Positions 46,701 to 54,039 of a DNA stretch of 64,000 nucleotides are shown here, piece by piece. The first letter of the stretch is position 1. Each line of letters begins with the position of its first letter. The notes under the pieces were generated by a model, which saw nothing but the letters and a program-made list of their open reading frames with translations, was not told the DNA's origin and did not search any database. The position numbers were made by a program, and so were the translations under genes. Source of the stretch: Lacihabitans soyangensis (GTDB lineage Bacteria > Bacteroidota > Bacteroidia > Cytophagales > Spirosomataceae); contig NZ_RJUF01000007.1 in assembly GCF_024343775.1 (NCBI RefSeq), positions 37,253 through 101,252 of the forward strand, in the 5' to 3' direction.

Positions 46701-47660
46701 AATGTATTTGGTAAATCTTCGGAAATCTGGAAGCGAAAATTTTCACTGTGGAAGGATGTTATTTTATTAGAAGATAAATGGATAGGTGAGCAAATTGAAA
46801 ATGACCTAAACGAATATGGTCATGCCTATGGAATTTTTCGAATAAAAGATGCAAATGGTAAAATTAAATGGCTCGAAAACTCCGTTAAGATTATCCAGAA
46901 TGAGCAAAATGTGCCTGTTATGGTCATTGGAACCTCTACAGACATTACGGAGAAAAAAAATGCTGAAGAAGCACTTAAAATAGCCCAAGAATTAACAGAA
47001 GAGGCCAATAGGTCTAAGGCAGAACTGGAACTTAGAGCATTACAAATGCAAATGAATCCACATTTTGTTTTTAATGCATTAAACTCTATTCAAAGCTATA
47101 TTTTTAATCAAGACACTATAACAGCTAACCTTTATTTATCTAAGTTCTCAAGATTGATTCGTTTGTTTTTGGACTCATCCAGCAGCAAATTTATCCCCCT
47201 TTCTGAGGAAATAAATCTTCTAACACTGTATATTGAACTAGAAAAAATAAGGTTTGATAATAAGTTTGATTTTGAGTTTTTAATAGATAGTTCTGTTAAT
47301 AAAAACGTTGAAATTCCAACGATGATTTTACAGCCTTTTATTGAAAATGCTATAAATCATGGTTTAAGATATAAACTTCAAAAAGGACTGCTTATCATCA
47401 GATTTTATAAAGAACTTAATTATTTGATTTGTACAATTGAAGATAACGGTGTTGGTAGAAAAAACGCTGAGAGAATCCAAGGCAAATCAAACAAAGGATA
47501 TAAATCTCAAGGCCTAAAAATTACTACTGAACGTTTAATTACTTACAATAAAATAAATGACGCCAATATTGAATTTTCAATAAGAGATGCTAATGAGCAG
47601 CCAAACAATCCAAATGATGAAGTAGGAACAATTATCGAAATACGATTTCCAGAAATTTGA
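40713..47660 (+). CDS. giant multi-PAS/GAF LytS-type sensor histidine kinase
   Basis: I start at the ATG at 40713 (2315 residues); an earlier TTG at 40659 lacks support. The N-terminal part to about 41330 encodes six or more membrane helices. Then come about twelve PAS modules, most ending in a DITERK-type motif, near 41365, 41670, 42064, 42440, 43368, 43740, 44175, 45095, 45475, 45845, 46215 and 46610, with GAF domains near 42835-43310 and 44570-45070. The C terminus is a His_kinase/HATPase pair: H2117 in MQMNPHFVFNALNSIQ and LQPFIENAINHGL, EDNGVGRKNA. No receiver is fused and no LytTR partner is adjacent. It probably integrates many cytoplasmic cues such as redox state or small ligands. Confidence 0.9.
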   Translation: MSKAVQFSFLVIIVTSALILVYAILKKSFSKNRTIYLNNLEDLSTHYYRYLLYFWGVGIFIPFSEFYVELFAIRAESELSINIFVGLCCLSIAFLSDYYAGLRKNLYRLFLLFFSIYNVIILYNIATNKELDYLNLTEFILVNMISYYVFYKLKYFYFYSITCLAVLIAFLLSNTISTKEFIIYFNGVFIAFIINFIIHHVDLNIKENLFFAYNYFNKGNQFIIGVNREGKVTFASKNIDDVFGLRSNDFIDKSWHLEVKSKLGFEENEDNSTIKVKLPDGSLKIIEWQEDTLNRDLVLKIGRDITEFKRSETQITLSNNRLNSLISNIGDLVFVINLDKVFTEYYQSENDEDLLMPPSFFLGKKINEIGFPDEALHTITNAIEETKKTNKKHYVEYYLPSEIGNIWFGVIVSPLCDDSGQIKEIICIARNITENKNDNLELKKTKDVLEQTSQVARMGGWEYDLIKQKIFSSKITKEIFEVSPDHQSSFEQVINYFEEGNYRNLLLQSLGRCINEGIPYDLELPIITAKGNRLWVRAKGASDFKNGVCTRVIGFVQDIDLQVKAKLALEKSEEKFRYISENISDVVVVFEGKKVTYVSPTHQQQFGYTTEEAIAIAENNIFDLFHPDYHEYLDNIYGEAIKNKTPKLTYVTRFLHKNGTYIWREDSVSLIYDEHGRNTIRLVTGRNIEERKKKELEESRRKDLILNQNKILIKLSKSRLYDGNFWNEGLFKITEAAAKGIDVGRVSFWLFEQNKIECKDLFLKESNTHSISESIFEKDYPKYFKGLRGEIAIIAPDASKHPYTKEFANEYLKSANIRSMLDLPISIGGELVGVICWENQHEIKHWTDGDVSFAKSIADFISLEIEAYKRFKAENELKRTKEVLEQTSQVAKVGAWEIDVENHKVFFSDINKITLETPPDFELNLESALTFFKEGKDRDLVFDSFTMCFKKGISFDIEVEIITYKGNKRWVRALGQSEYENGRSKRLYGTFQDINDQVQLVQIIKDKEQQYSSLLSNLSSVTFRCLNDSERTMIYISDVLEQLSGYPAEDFILNKKRSYLDLIFAEDRSFVEFKSKDKVGEYSIEYRIVNKLNEIVWVSEKGRGYYDEMENRIILNGIISNITERKHAELALVESYEELKNTQIQLISTQLEQEKFVSLVKYSGALIGMADLKGKVIFLNEKAKDILGFNNLLEDMSFRDFYLDQTKSLLDNTILPIVFEKGIWHGELELNNFNKKEKIITDSTIFIIRDPKNKMPVSMATIQIDITERKKAEAKLIENQKELLYKSELLAVVARSTEKLLISTNIEESLSEIFNLIGDTIGADRIYYFENDIAKFLTNQKAEWVREGIIPQIDNPELQNLPLDSFGFITEILLQNKVFKKIVSEIEDPEVFELLSSQGILSIILFPITIKDIFYGFIGFDDCTTEQIWSDDKINILFSLSTNVANAIERLNNEHIIRESESNFRQLNENLEDVFLLYDMAENRYIYVSPSCSKVFGFDQSYFYSPNTYAEDYLFEDEQWIRDQVFQQININNSSEIEYRIKTPDGNLKWIYMRYFGIRNEANELVRFSAICTDITERKKIQSEIKQLSTVAEKIINGVLIADNTGHVLWANQSFLDMMEIDMPNLLGKRPTELFNPKFKDPNIESEIIKGNNFNIELEIETFKKTKKWVEIVNTSIKDDEGNFVQQIEVIIDITERKKVESLLIESEERYRFIAENTSDGIFVIENTKIIYTSPSFQKMFGFSFEESYKQSEGDLLDYIHPEDVENFRKKMRYYTGLKYDNFSLQYRSIHKKGHFIWREDTITAFYDGDRVFRFICVVRDISERIKVEQELVEERRLLRAIIDNIPVNVYVKDNSFKKVLSNKTDVYFAGFQDEKRVLGKTDFELYNYETAQNSYEQDLQVIKTRESIIGLETPLVKKDGTETWLLVSKIPLLNEKEEVTGLIGVSVDITERRKSQQLLLESERKLSNILNSLDEVVWALSLPDSKLVLISNSFENVFGKSSEIWKRKFSLWKDVILLEDKWIGEQIENDLNEYGHAYGIFRIKDANGKIKWLENSVKIIQNEQNVPVMVIGTSTDITEKKNAEEALKIAQELTEEANRSKAELELRALQMQMNPHFVFNALNSIQSYIFNQDTITANLYLSKFSRLIRLFLDSSSSKFIPLSEEINLLTLYIELEKIRFDNKFDFEFLIDSSVNKNVEIPTMILQPFIENAINHGLRYKLQKGLLIIRFYKELNYLICTIEDNGVGRKNAERIQGKSNKGYKSQGLKITTERLITYNKINDANIEFSIRDANEQPNNPNDEVGTIIEIRFPEI

Positions 47661-48095
47661 TTTGATTGTATATTTCGCTTTTCACTGATACGCCAGCCCG
47701 ATTCTTTTTTAGAACTTGGTTTGCAGATTTGGGAGTTGTAAATTCCGGGTGAAAGTGAGCCAGTTGGTGTTTGATTTGATTACTAAACAAGCGTATTATT
47801 TTTAAAACACATAGGCACATAGAAATCATAGTTTTTCTTTTGTGAATTAGATTGCTAGTTGTTAATTTTTAAAAAACACATAGAATCATAGATTTTCTAT
47901 GCTCCCTATGATTATATGTGTTTAACATAAAACACTCATAACCAATACATTACCCGACAACAAACATTTATAAACGAATACAAACGTTTATCTACCGAAT
48001 AATTTTTGTTGGCCAATCCAATTTTGCATCGTCTTCTCGACTTGGGAAGAAACTATTGAAAATCATTATTAACAATTTCAAACGAAAGCAAAATC
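47661..48095. other. 435-base gap between kinase and ssb genes
   Basis: It contains the ACACATAGG repeat region annotated separately and an AT-rich ssb upstream segment. A short minus-strand frame beginning MISMCLCVLK arises only because the repeat is translated; the same peptide appears by chance in front of the M20 gene at 55902-55941. No other gene is seen. Confidence 0.5.
47803..47923. repeat. ACACATAGG-family inverted repeat
   Basis: AAAACACATAGGCACATAGA begins at 47804. AAACACATAGAATCATAG near 47875 pairs with CTATG and TATGATTATATGTGTTT ending near 47922. The same words occur at 55916-56024, so this is a dispersed family with a palindromic design. Confidence 0.65.
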
Positions 48096-48533
48096 ATGGC
48101 ATCATTAAACAAAGTATTGTTAATCGGAAACTTAGGCTCAGACCCAGAAGTAAGAACCCTTCCAAGCGGTGGAAAAGTGGCCACATTTAACATCGCCACT
48201 ACTGAATCCTACAAAAACAAAGATGGCGAGAAAGTAGAAAACACCGAATGGCACCGCATAGAACTTTGGGAAGGCTTGGCCGGCATAGCCGAGCAATATC
48301 TCAAAAAAGGTGACAGCGTGTACATAGAGGGCCGCATCCGTACCGAAAAATATACCGACGCCAACGAAGTAGAAAAATTCTCCTTCAAAATCAGAGGCAA
48401 CAGCATGCAAATGCTCAGCAGACCCAATCGTGACGGAGAGAATAGAAATTCTGCTTCTTATGCAGGTGCCAACCAAGCCGCCAACGCTATGGTGCCTAAT
48501 CAGGTGGCGGATGTGGATGATTTGCCTTTCTGA
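48096..48533 (+). CDS. ssb: single-stranded DNA-binding protein
   Basis: The 145-residue protein has the SSB OB fold (LNKVLLIGNLGSDPEVRTLP, FNIATTES, TEWHRIELWEGLAGIAEQYL, GDSVYIEGRIRT) and a flexible tail ending in the acidic DVDDLPF tip that recruits replication and repair partners. It binds single-stranded DNA as a tetramer. The length is slightly shorter than E. coli SSB because the tail is short. A GxxExxY gene starts three bases after the stop, so the two are probably cotranscribed. Whether this is the main chromosomal copy cannot be told from here. Confidence 0.96.
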   Translation: MASLNKVLLIGNLGSDPEVRTLPSGGKVATFNIATTESYKNKDGEKVENTEWHRIELWEGLAGIAEQYLKKGDSVYIEGRIRTEKYTDANEVEKFSFKIRGNSMQMLSRPNRDGENRNSASYAGANQAANAMVPNQVADVDDLPF

Positions 48534-48536
48534 GTT

Positions 48537-48911
48537 ATGGAAGAGTTAAACATGCTATCGGAAAAAATTCTGCGATGTGCATTCACGGTTCATAATGCCC
48601 TTGGACCCGGATTATTAGAAAGTGCATATGAGGAATGTCTTTTTTATGAATTGAAATCTTCTGGACTTTTAGTTGAGAAACAGAAGGCACTGCCTTTGGT
48701 TTATAAAGAAATTCATTTGGAAACAGGGTATCGGATCGATTTAATTGTAAATAAACAGATTATCTTAGAAATTAAATCAATTGAAGCTATCGCAGATATT
48801 CATGTGGCTCAAGTCTTGACTTATTTAAAACTATCCAATTGCAGGCTTGGGCTTTTGTTGAATTTTAATGTTCCTTTATTGAAATCAGGAATTCGAAGAC
48901 TTATAGTCTAA
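48537..48911 (+). CDS. GxxExxY family protein
   Basis: The 124-residue protein has the family motif GPGLLESAYEECL (residues about 22-34) and a PD-(D/E)XK-like core: RIDLIVN and ILEIKSIEAI, where D, E and K could form a nuclease-type site. Members are small proteins of unknown function. It lies three bases after ssb. The signature EIKS after a DLIV strand fits an endonuclease fold, but activity is not shown. It ends just before a large inverted repeat. Confidence 0.87.
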   Translation: MEELNMLSEKILRCAFTVHNALGPGLLESAYEECLFYELKSSGLLVEKQKALPLVYKEIHLETGYRIDLIVNKQIILEIKSIEAIADIHVAQVLTYLKLSNCRLGLLLNFNVPLLKSGIRRLIV

Positions 48912-48917
48912 AAATTC

Positions 48918-49011
48918 TTACCACAGAGGACACAGAGTTTTTATTTCACAGAGATGCACAGAGTAATTTCTCTGTGTATCTCTGTGCAAAACTTTGTGCA
49001 CTCTGTGGTAA
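48918..49011. repeat. CACAGAG-family inverted repeat with nested hairpins
   Basis: The outer arms TTACCACAGAG (48918-48928) and CTCTGTGGTAA (49001-49011) are perfect complements. Inside, CACAGAGATGCACAGAG (48947-48963) pairs with CTCTGTGTATCTCTGTG (48970-48986) across a six-base loop with one wobble pair. It lies between two converging genes and could end transcripts from both sides. Decayed relatives occur at 12605-12650, 37848-38022 and 62960-62988. Confidence 0.85.
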
Positions 49012-49023
49012 AAAAAACGCTTC

Positions 49024-49683
49024 TCACTTCATCAATTCACGAAACATCAACTCAGCCACCATCTTATTACCGGCTTCATTAAGATGTACACGGTCTGTGG
49101 TGAGAATCCCTTGGCCTTTGTTTTCTGGGTTATTGGCTAGGTTGTAGGCCAAAAACTCCTTTCTAAGGTCTACCAACCCACATTTGTGCTCTTCTGCAAG
49201 GTCACGGATAATTTTTGAGTATTGGTTCAAGTCTCCGTCTTGTTGGTTACTATGGTCGGTTTTTTCGCCAATAGCTGCTGGAGTGGTTAGAATAAGTTTG
49301 ATTCCTTGAGCTTGCATTTTCTTGATCAATGCCACGTAAAACTTCGTAAACTTATCTGCGTCAGTACCCGTTCCGTAGCTCGCTTTGTGCCAAACGTCGT
49401 TTACTCCGACATAAATCACCACCACATCGGGCTTCTTTGATAAAACATCGTCCTCCATTCTCAAGAAAAGGTCATAAACTTTATTGCCACCTATTCCAGC
49501 ACCGATGAGCTCTGAGGTATTGCCAGCCTTTGTGAACATTTCCTTTAACATGGTAATGTATCCGCCCGGATTTACTCCCGCTTGGGTGATGGAATCTCCA
49601 AAAAATATGATTTTTTTAGGATTATCGGCTTTAAAAGCAAAGAGAACTGCGGTTAAGAATAATCCGAACAAGAGAGTTTTCAT
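49024..49683 (-). CDS. secreted SGNH/GDSL-type hydrolase
   Basis: The 219-residue protein has a short signal sequence and the four SGNH blocks: S31 in FFGDSITQAG, the glycine of GAGIGGNKV (61-69), N95 in YVGVNDVWH, and D197/H200 in DRVHLN. Such enzymes are lipases, esterases or carbohydrate acetyl esterases. Its start overlaps the stop of the upstream lipoprotein gene by four bases (ATGA), so the two are cotranslated. Confidence 0.93.
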   Translation of the reverse strand: MKTLLFGLFLTAVLFAFKADNPKKIIFFGDSITQAGVNPGGYITMLKEMFTKAGNTSELIGAGIGGNKVYDLFLRMEDDVLSKKPDVVVIYVGVNDVWHKASYGTGTDADKFTKFYVALIKKMQAQGIKLILTTPAAIGEKTDHSNQQDGDLNQYSKIIRDLAEEHKCGLVDLRKEFLAYNLANNPENKGQGILTTDRVHLNEAGNKMVAELMFRELMK

Positions 49684-50426
49684 TTTATGATTACATTAAG
49701 GTTGATAATTTCTGATTTCAAAGGTATTTTGTTTTGCCCAAAAAGCACGTCCAAATTCTCCAATTTTGTATTTAAATCTTCAAAGCCATAGTTTCTGTAG
49801 TCGCTGTATTTGATTCCGTTTTGGGTTTTCTGGTTAAAAGCCTCTCTAAATCTGATACCACCGCCGTTGGTTTCATAAGAATACGCAAAATAATCCATAG
49901 ACTTCGATTTCTTTTCTATCCAATACATGAAAACATCTTGGTGGTCTTTTCCACCACCTTCTTCGCTAAATTTTACTTTTATTTTGTCATATTCCTTGCC
50001 TTTAATTTTTGAAGTTCCAACAAGCTCCTTGCTCACTGCTGGGTCGTTTAATGGCTTGGGCAAAAGGAAAAAATAGGCCACCGAATTGACAGAGCTAGTA
50101 TATTTGGTTGCCATGGAGTCTGGAACTGACGTTTTTACTCCATCAATTTTCCGTTCGAAAGAATCATTGGTAACGACATCCTCAATTTTGTGACCTGAGC
50201 TGTCAATCTGTATTCTGGTATAAGTGTACTTCCCATTTATATTTTTGATAGTATAGTGCATGTTTCTAAAATCAAAAGCAACATCCAAATCATCATACTT
50301 TTTACCCCCATAAACTTCAATGCACTCATCTACAATAGATTGTGCTGTGGGTTTACAAGCATGATTTATAAAAACCAGCAATGCCAAAATTGTAAGAATA
50401 CCAGATTTCTCAAGAATGTTTCTCAT
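49680..50426 (-). CDS. DUF6503-like lipoprotein
   Basis: The 248-residue protein has a lipoprotein signal with Cys24 (INHAC). The mature part runs SIVDECIEVYGGKKYDDLDVAFDFRNMHYTI (in segments), VNSVAYFFLLPKPLNDPAV, KIKVKFSEEGGGKDHQDVFMYWI and NGIKYSDYRNY. This is the pattern of outer-membrane-lipoprotein-like DUF6503 proteins, which may bind lipids or glycans in a LolA/LolB-like half barrel. It is coupled to the GDSL hydrolase through an ATGA overlap. Divergent from the cytochrome c fusion gene. Confidence 0.8.
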   Translation of the reverse strand: MRNILEKSGILTILALLVFINHACKPTAQSIVDECIEVYGGKKYDDLDVAFDFRNMHYTIKNINGKYTYTRIQIDSSGHKIEDVVTNDSFERKIDGVKTSVPDSMATKYTSSVNSVAYFFLLPKPLNDPAVSKELVGTSKIKGKEYDKIKVKFSEEGGGKDHQDVFMYWIEKKSKSMDYFAYSYETNGGGIRFREAFNQKTQNGIKYSDYRNYGFEDLNTKLENLDVLFGQNKIPLKSEIINLNVIIK

Positions 50427-50484
50427 AAATATTTTTATTAGAAATTAATAAACAGAACCGAATTCGAATATAGCTTTTTTTAAA

Positions 50485-50492
50485 TATTTTTG
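50485..50492 (+). promoter_or_regulatory. TAnnTTTG -7 box for the dehydrogenase/cytochrome fusion gene
   Basis: TATTTTTG is an exact match, 28 bases upstream of the ATG at 50521. No clear -33 element was found. Confidence 0.4.
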
Positions 50493-50520
50493 TAGAATTT
50501 TCAACCATAATTATCAAACG

Positions 50521-53500
50521 ATGCAGATTCGATCATCTAAAATTCTGAGTCTTTTTGTTGCCCTTTCGTTCGTTATCATTGCCAATTCTTGCAAAAAAAA
50601 CAAAGGTAGCGAAGACATTCTAGTCATTAGTGACAATTCACCAGATCAAGCAAAAAAAGCCCAAGAAATAAAGGAAAAACTACCAATTAAACTGGCAGAA
50701 GGACTTCAAATTAAGCTTTGGGCAAGCGACACCTTAGCCCCGGATCCCATAGCTATGTCTATCGACGACAACGGTGCGGTATATTTGACCCGTACCAACC
50801 GCCAAAAACACTCTGAGTTTGACATCAGAGGACATCAAAACTGGATGACGGAGTCCATTGGGCTACAATCTGTCGAAGATAGACGTAATTTTCTTCACAA
50901 AATATTTGCTCCTGAGAAAAGCAGTGAAAATACATGGCTGAAAGACCTCAATGAAGACGGAGTTCACGACTGGAAAGATTTGGCCGTAGAAAAAGAAGAA
51001 ATCTGGAAAATAGAAGACAGAAATAAAGATGGCATTGCAGACGTTTCTACACGTGTTTTCAACGATTTGTATGAAGAAATTACAGATGTAGCCGGCGGAG
51101 TTTTAGTCAGAGAAAATGATGCTTTTGTAGCTACAGGTCCGGATTTGTGGAGATTGACAGACAAAAACAAAGATGGTTTTTACGAAACCAAAAAATCAAT
51201 AAGCCATGGTTATGCCGTTCATATCGGCTTTAGTGGCCATGGCATGAGTGGTATCACTGAAGGCCCAGATGGCAAAATCTACTGGCAAATCGGCGACATC
51301 GGAGCCAACATCACTTCATTAGACGGTAAAAGATTTGAATTTCCCAACGAAGGCGTTTTGGTACGTTCTAATCCAGACGGAACTGATTTTGAAGTTTTTG
51401 CCTCGGGCATAAGAAATACCCACGAGTTTGTTTTTGACCAATACGGCAACATTATTTCGTCAGATAACGACGGCGACCACCCAACTGAGCGAGAGCGATT
51501 GGTACACTTGGTAGAAGGTGCTGACTTGGGCTGGAGGTCCAACTGGCAGTACGGAAAATACACCGATTCAAAAAACAACAAATACAAAGTATGGATGGAC
51601 GAGCGTCTTTCTGTGCCTCGTTGGGAAGGCCAGGCGGCCCACATCATTCCGCCCATTATGAATTTCCACAATGGTCCTACAGGAATGCAGTTTAACCCCG
51701 GTACAGCATTTGGTAAAAATTGGCTGAATAAATTCTTCTTGGTAGAGTTTGTAGGTAGCCCGGGGGGTTCACATATTTGGTCGTTTGGGCTAAAACAAAA
51801 AGGAGCGTCATTTGTACTGGATGGAGAAAAAGATCTCATCAGTGGTATATTGCCTACGGCTATTCAGTTTGGCCCTGAGGGTGCTTTGTATGCCGCAGAC
51901 TGGGTGAATGGTTGGGATACAAAAAATTATGGCAGAGTTTGGAAAATTGATGTGACTGAAAAAGAGAACGATTTGGAGGATTTGAGAAAAAAAACGCTCT
52001 CTTATATGACACTCAAATATCCGCTCCAAACCGACGGTATGCTTGCCGATTTAATTGGCTTTGAAGATATGAGAATCCGCAAAAAGGCTCAGTTTGAGTT
52101 GGTAAATCGTGGGCAAAGGGGTTTTGCTGTATTCGAAAACACAGTGAAGACCTCCAAAAACCAACTGGCTAAAATTCATGCAATTTGGGGAATTGGGATG
52201 TTGGCAAGAACCGATGCTAAATACTCTGAAGCTCTTTTGACGGTTTTGGAAGACAGCGATACCGAAATTCAAGCCCAAGCCGCAAAAACTTTGGGTGAAA
52301 CCCGAAATGTAAATGCCATCAGTAAATTGAGAAATTTACTTAAAAGCTCTGAGCCTCGTGTGAAATTTTATGCCACAGAGGCTTTGGGAAAAATGGGAGA
52401 TAAAGGTGTCGTGCCGAATATTTTGGACATGATAGCAGAAAATAAAGACGAAGATGTTTATTTGAGACACGCAGGTGTGTTTACCCTAAGCAGATTAGGT
52501 GCTGAAAGCGAAATGGTTGCTTTGGCAAATAATAAAAATAAATCTTTGAGATTGGCGGCTGTGCTAGTTTTGAGAAGACTAAAAAGCGATAAAATTCAGA
52601 TTTTCTTGCAAGATGAAGATGAGTTTATTGTAGAAGAAACAGCGAGAGCCATCAATGATGACTTGTCGATTCCGGGAGCATTTCCAGCATTGGTAAAAAT
52701 GCTCAATAACGACAAATTCACGTCAGAACCGCTATTTAGAAGAGCCATCAACGTGGCCTTGCGAGTGGGTGACAAAACTTCACTGGATGCCTTGATTAAC
52801 TACGCAAAGAAAGAAAAAATAACAGACGAACTAAGAGCAGAAGCGATAGCAGCATTAGGCACTTGGGCTGAGCCTTCTTTGATGGACAGGGTAGATGGCA
52901 GATATAGAGGCATAATAATTAGGGATTTAAACCAGGTTAAGCAAAGTATTGAACCCCATGTAACGGCATTCCTAAACGCCGAAAATCCCGAAACGCAGGT
53001 AGCCATCAGCCAGTTACTATCCAACTTGAAAATTGCATCTTTCAATGACAAACTGGTGAGTATTTTCGAGACCACTAAAGAACCAAAAGTAAAGATTGCC
53101 ACATTAGAGGCTCTTTCTAATTTGAATTATACCGGTCTAGATAAAATTGTTCAAAATGGTCTTCAAAATGAAAAATCTGAAGTAAGGGTAGCTTCAATTG
53201 GCTCATTATCCAAGCTGAATATCGACGAAAATGCACTGAATGAGATTGTAAAGCCTATCTTTGAGAAAGGTTCTATCAGAGAAAAACAAAGACTCATCGG
53301 CACCTTGGCCAACATGCCAGTAACCAAAACAGAAAAAGTATTGGGTGCAATGATAGACATGATGGCCACTGAGAAATTAGACAAGGAACTTCTCCTAGAT
53401 CTCTCAGAAGCCGTTAAGAAAACCAATTCAGAAAGTCTTATATCTAAACTCAACAGCACCAAAAAGTCCGACGATTGGTTTGAGGAATTCAAAGTTGCCC

Positions 53501-53925
53501 TCTTCGGAGGCAATACATGGGAAGGAAGAAATATTTTCAACAATAACTCTACTGCTCAATGTGTTAGATGTCATTCTACTTCACCAAATGCCCCAGCTTC
53601 AGTTGGACCTAATTTGGGTAAAATTGGAGGTAAACTTTCCAGAGAATCTATTCTAGAGGCCTTGGTAAAACCGAGTAATAGAATATCCCCTGGTTACGGT
53701 CAAGTAAGCCTCACACTAAAAGACGGCCAAGAAATTACGGGGACTTTGATGTCAGAAAATGAGCATGAAATTGTGCTTACCACATCAGACGCCGAACCAA
53801 CCAAAGTGGCCTTAACGAGAATAGCGAAAAGAGAAAATATGCCATCCAGCATGCCTCCCATGGGGGATATTCTTTCTAAAAGAGAGATACGTGACTTGGT
53901 GGAATATTTGGTAAGTATGAAATAA
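50521..53925 (+). CDS. PVC-type heme-binding lipoprotein: sugar-dehydrogenase-like propeller, HEAT repeats, cytochrome c
   Basis: The 1134-residue protein has a lipoprotein signal (IIANSC, Cys24). Residues about 50-470 form a DUF7133-like six-bladed propeller related to PQQ-type sugar dehydrogenases (GITEGPDGKIYWQIGD, FASGIRNTHEFVFDQYGN, NDGDHPTERERLVHLVEGAD in segments, PEGALYAADWVNGWD). HEAT repeats follow (about 510-990), then a C-terminal cytochrome c with C1014-V-R-C1017-H1018 and possible Met ligands at 1107-1114. It should oxidise a substrate outside the cytoplasm and pass electrons to heme. A strong terminator follows. Confidence 0.92.
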   Translation: MQIRSSKILSLFVALSFVIIANSCKKNKGSEDILVISDNSPDQAKKAQEIKEKLPIKLAEGLQIKLWASDTLAPDPIAMSIDDNGAVYLTRTNRQKHSEFDIRGHQNWMTESIGLQSVEDRRNFLHKIFAPEKSSENTWLKDLNEDGVHDWKDLAVEKEEIWKIEDRNKDGIADVSTRVFNDLYEEITDVAGGVLVRENDAFVATGPDLWRLTDKNKDGFYETKKSISHGYAVHIGFSGHGMSGITEGPDGKIYWQIGDIGANITSLDGKRFEFPNEGVLVRSNPDGTDFEVFASGIRNTHEFVFDQYGNIISSDNDGDHPTERERLVHLVEGADLGWRSNWQYGKYTDSKNNKYKVWMDERLSVPRWEGQAAHIIPPIMNFHNGPTGMQFNPGTAFGKNWLNKFFLVEFVGSPGGSHIWSFGLKQKGASFVLDGEKDLISGILPTAIQFGPEGALYAADWVNGWDTKNYGRVWKIDVTEKENDLEDLRKKTLSYMTLKYPLQTDGMLADLIGFEDMRIRKKAQFELVNRGQRGFAVFENTVKTSKNQLAKIHAIWGIGMLARTDAKYSEALLTVLEDSDTEIQAQAAKTLGETRNVNAISKLRNLLKSSEPRVKFYATEALGKMGDKGVVPNILDMIAENKDEDVYLRHAGVFTLSRLGAESEMVALANNKNKSLRLAAVLVLRRLKSDKIQIFLQDEDEFIVEETARAINDDLSIPGAFPALVKMLNNDKFTSEPLFRRAINVALRVGDKTSLDALINYAKKEKITDELRAEAIAALGTWAEPSLMDRVDGRYRGIIIRDLNQVKQSIEPHVTAFLNAENPETQVAISQLLSNLKIASFNDKLVSIFETTKEPKVKIATLEALSNLNYTGLDKIVQNGLQNEKSEVRVASIGSLSKLNIDENALNEIVKPIFEKGSIREKQRLIGTLANMPVTKTEKVLGAMIDMMATEKLDKELLLDLSEAVKKTNSESLISKLNSTKKSDDWFEEFKVALFGGNTWEGRNIFNNNSTAQCVRCHSTSPNAPASVGPNLGKIGGKLSRESILEALVKPSNRISPGYGQVSLTLKDGQEITGTLMSENEHEIVLTTSDAEPTKVALTRIAKRENMPSSMPPMGDILSKREIRDLVEYLVSMK

Positions 53926-53944
53926 AGAATGAATTAGAATTATC

Positions 53945-53978
53945 AAAAAGAGAGGCTAAAGATAGTCTCTCTTTTTTT
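53945..53978 (+). terminator. rho-independent terminator after the cytochrome fusion gene
   Basis: AAAAAGAGAGGCT (53945-53957) pairs with AGTCTCTCTTTTT (53964-53976) through 13 bases with one wobble, a six-base loop and a T run. Confidence 0.9.
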
Positions 53979-54004
53979 GTGAAAATAAAACTCATTACAC
54001 TTCC

Positions 54005-54039
54005 CATTTCGGGAATTTCATTATATTTGTATCGAAATG
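54005..54039 (+). promoter_or_regulatory. higBA promoter with flanking inverted repeat
   Basis: TATATTTG at 54022-54029 is an exact -7 box. CATTTCG (54005-54011) and CGAAATG (54033-54039) form a 7-base inverted repeat around it and include the start codon. The dyad is a candidate site for autoregulation by the antitoxin. The box ends seven bases before the ATG, so the message may be leaderless. Confidence 0.5.

Noticed and set aside
47632..47829. Minus-strand frame beginning MISMCLCVLK
   Set aside because: The N-terminal residues come from the ACACATAGG repeat, and the same peptide appears at 55941 for the same reason; the rest overlaps the end of the giant kinase gene.
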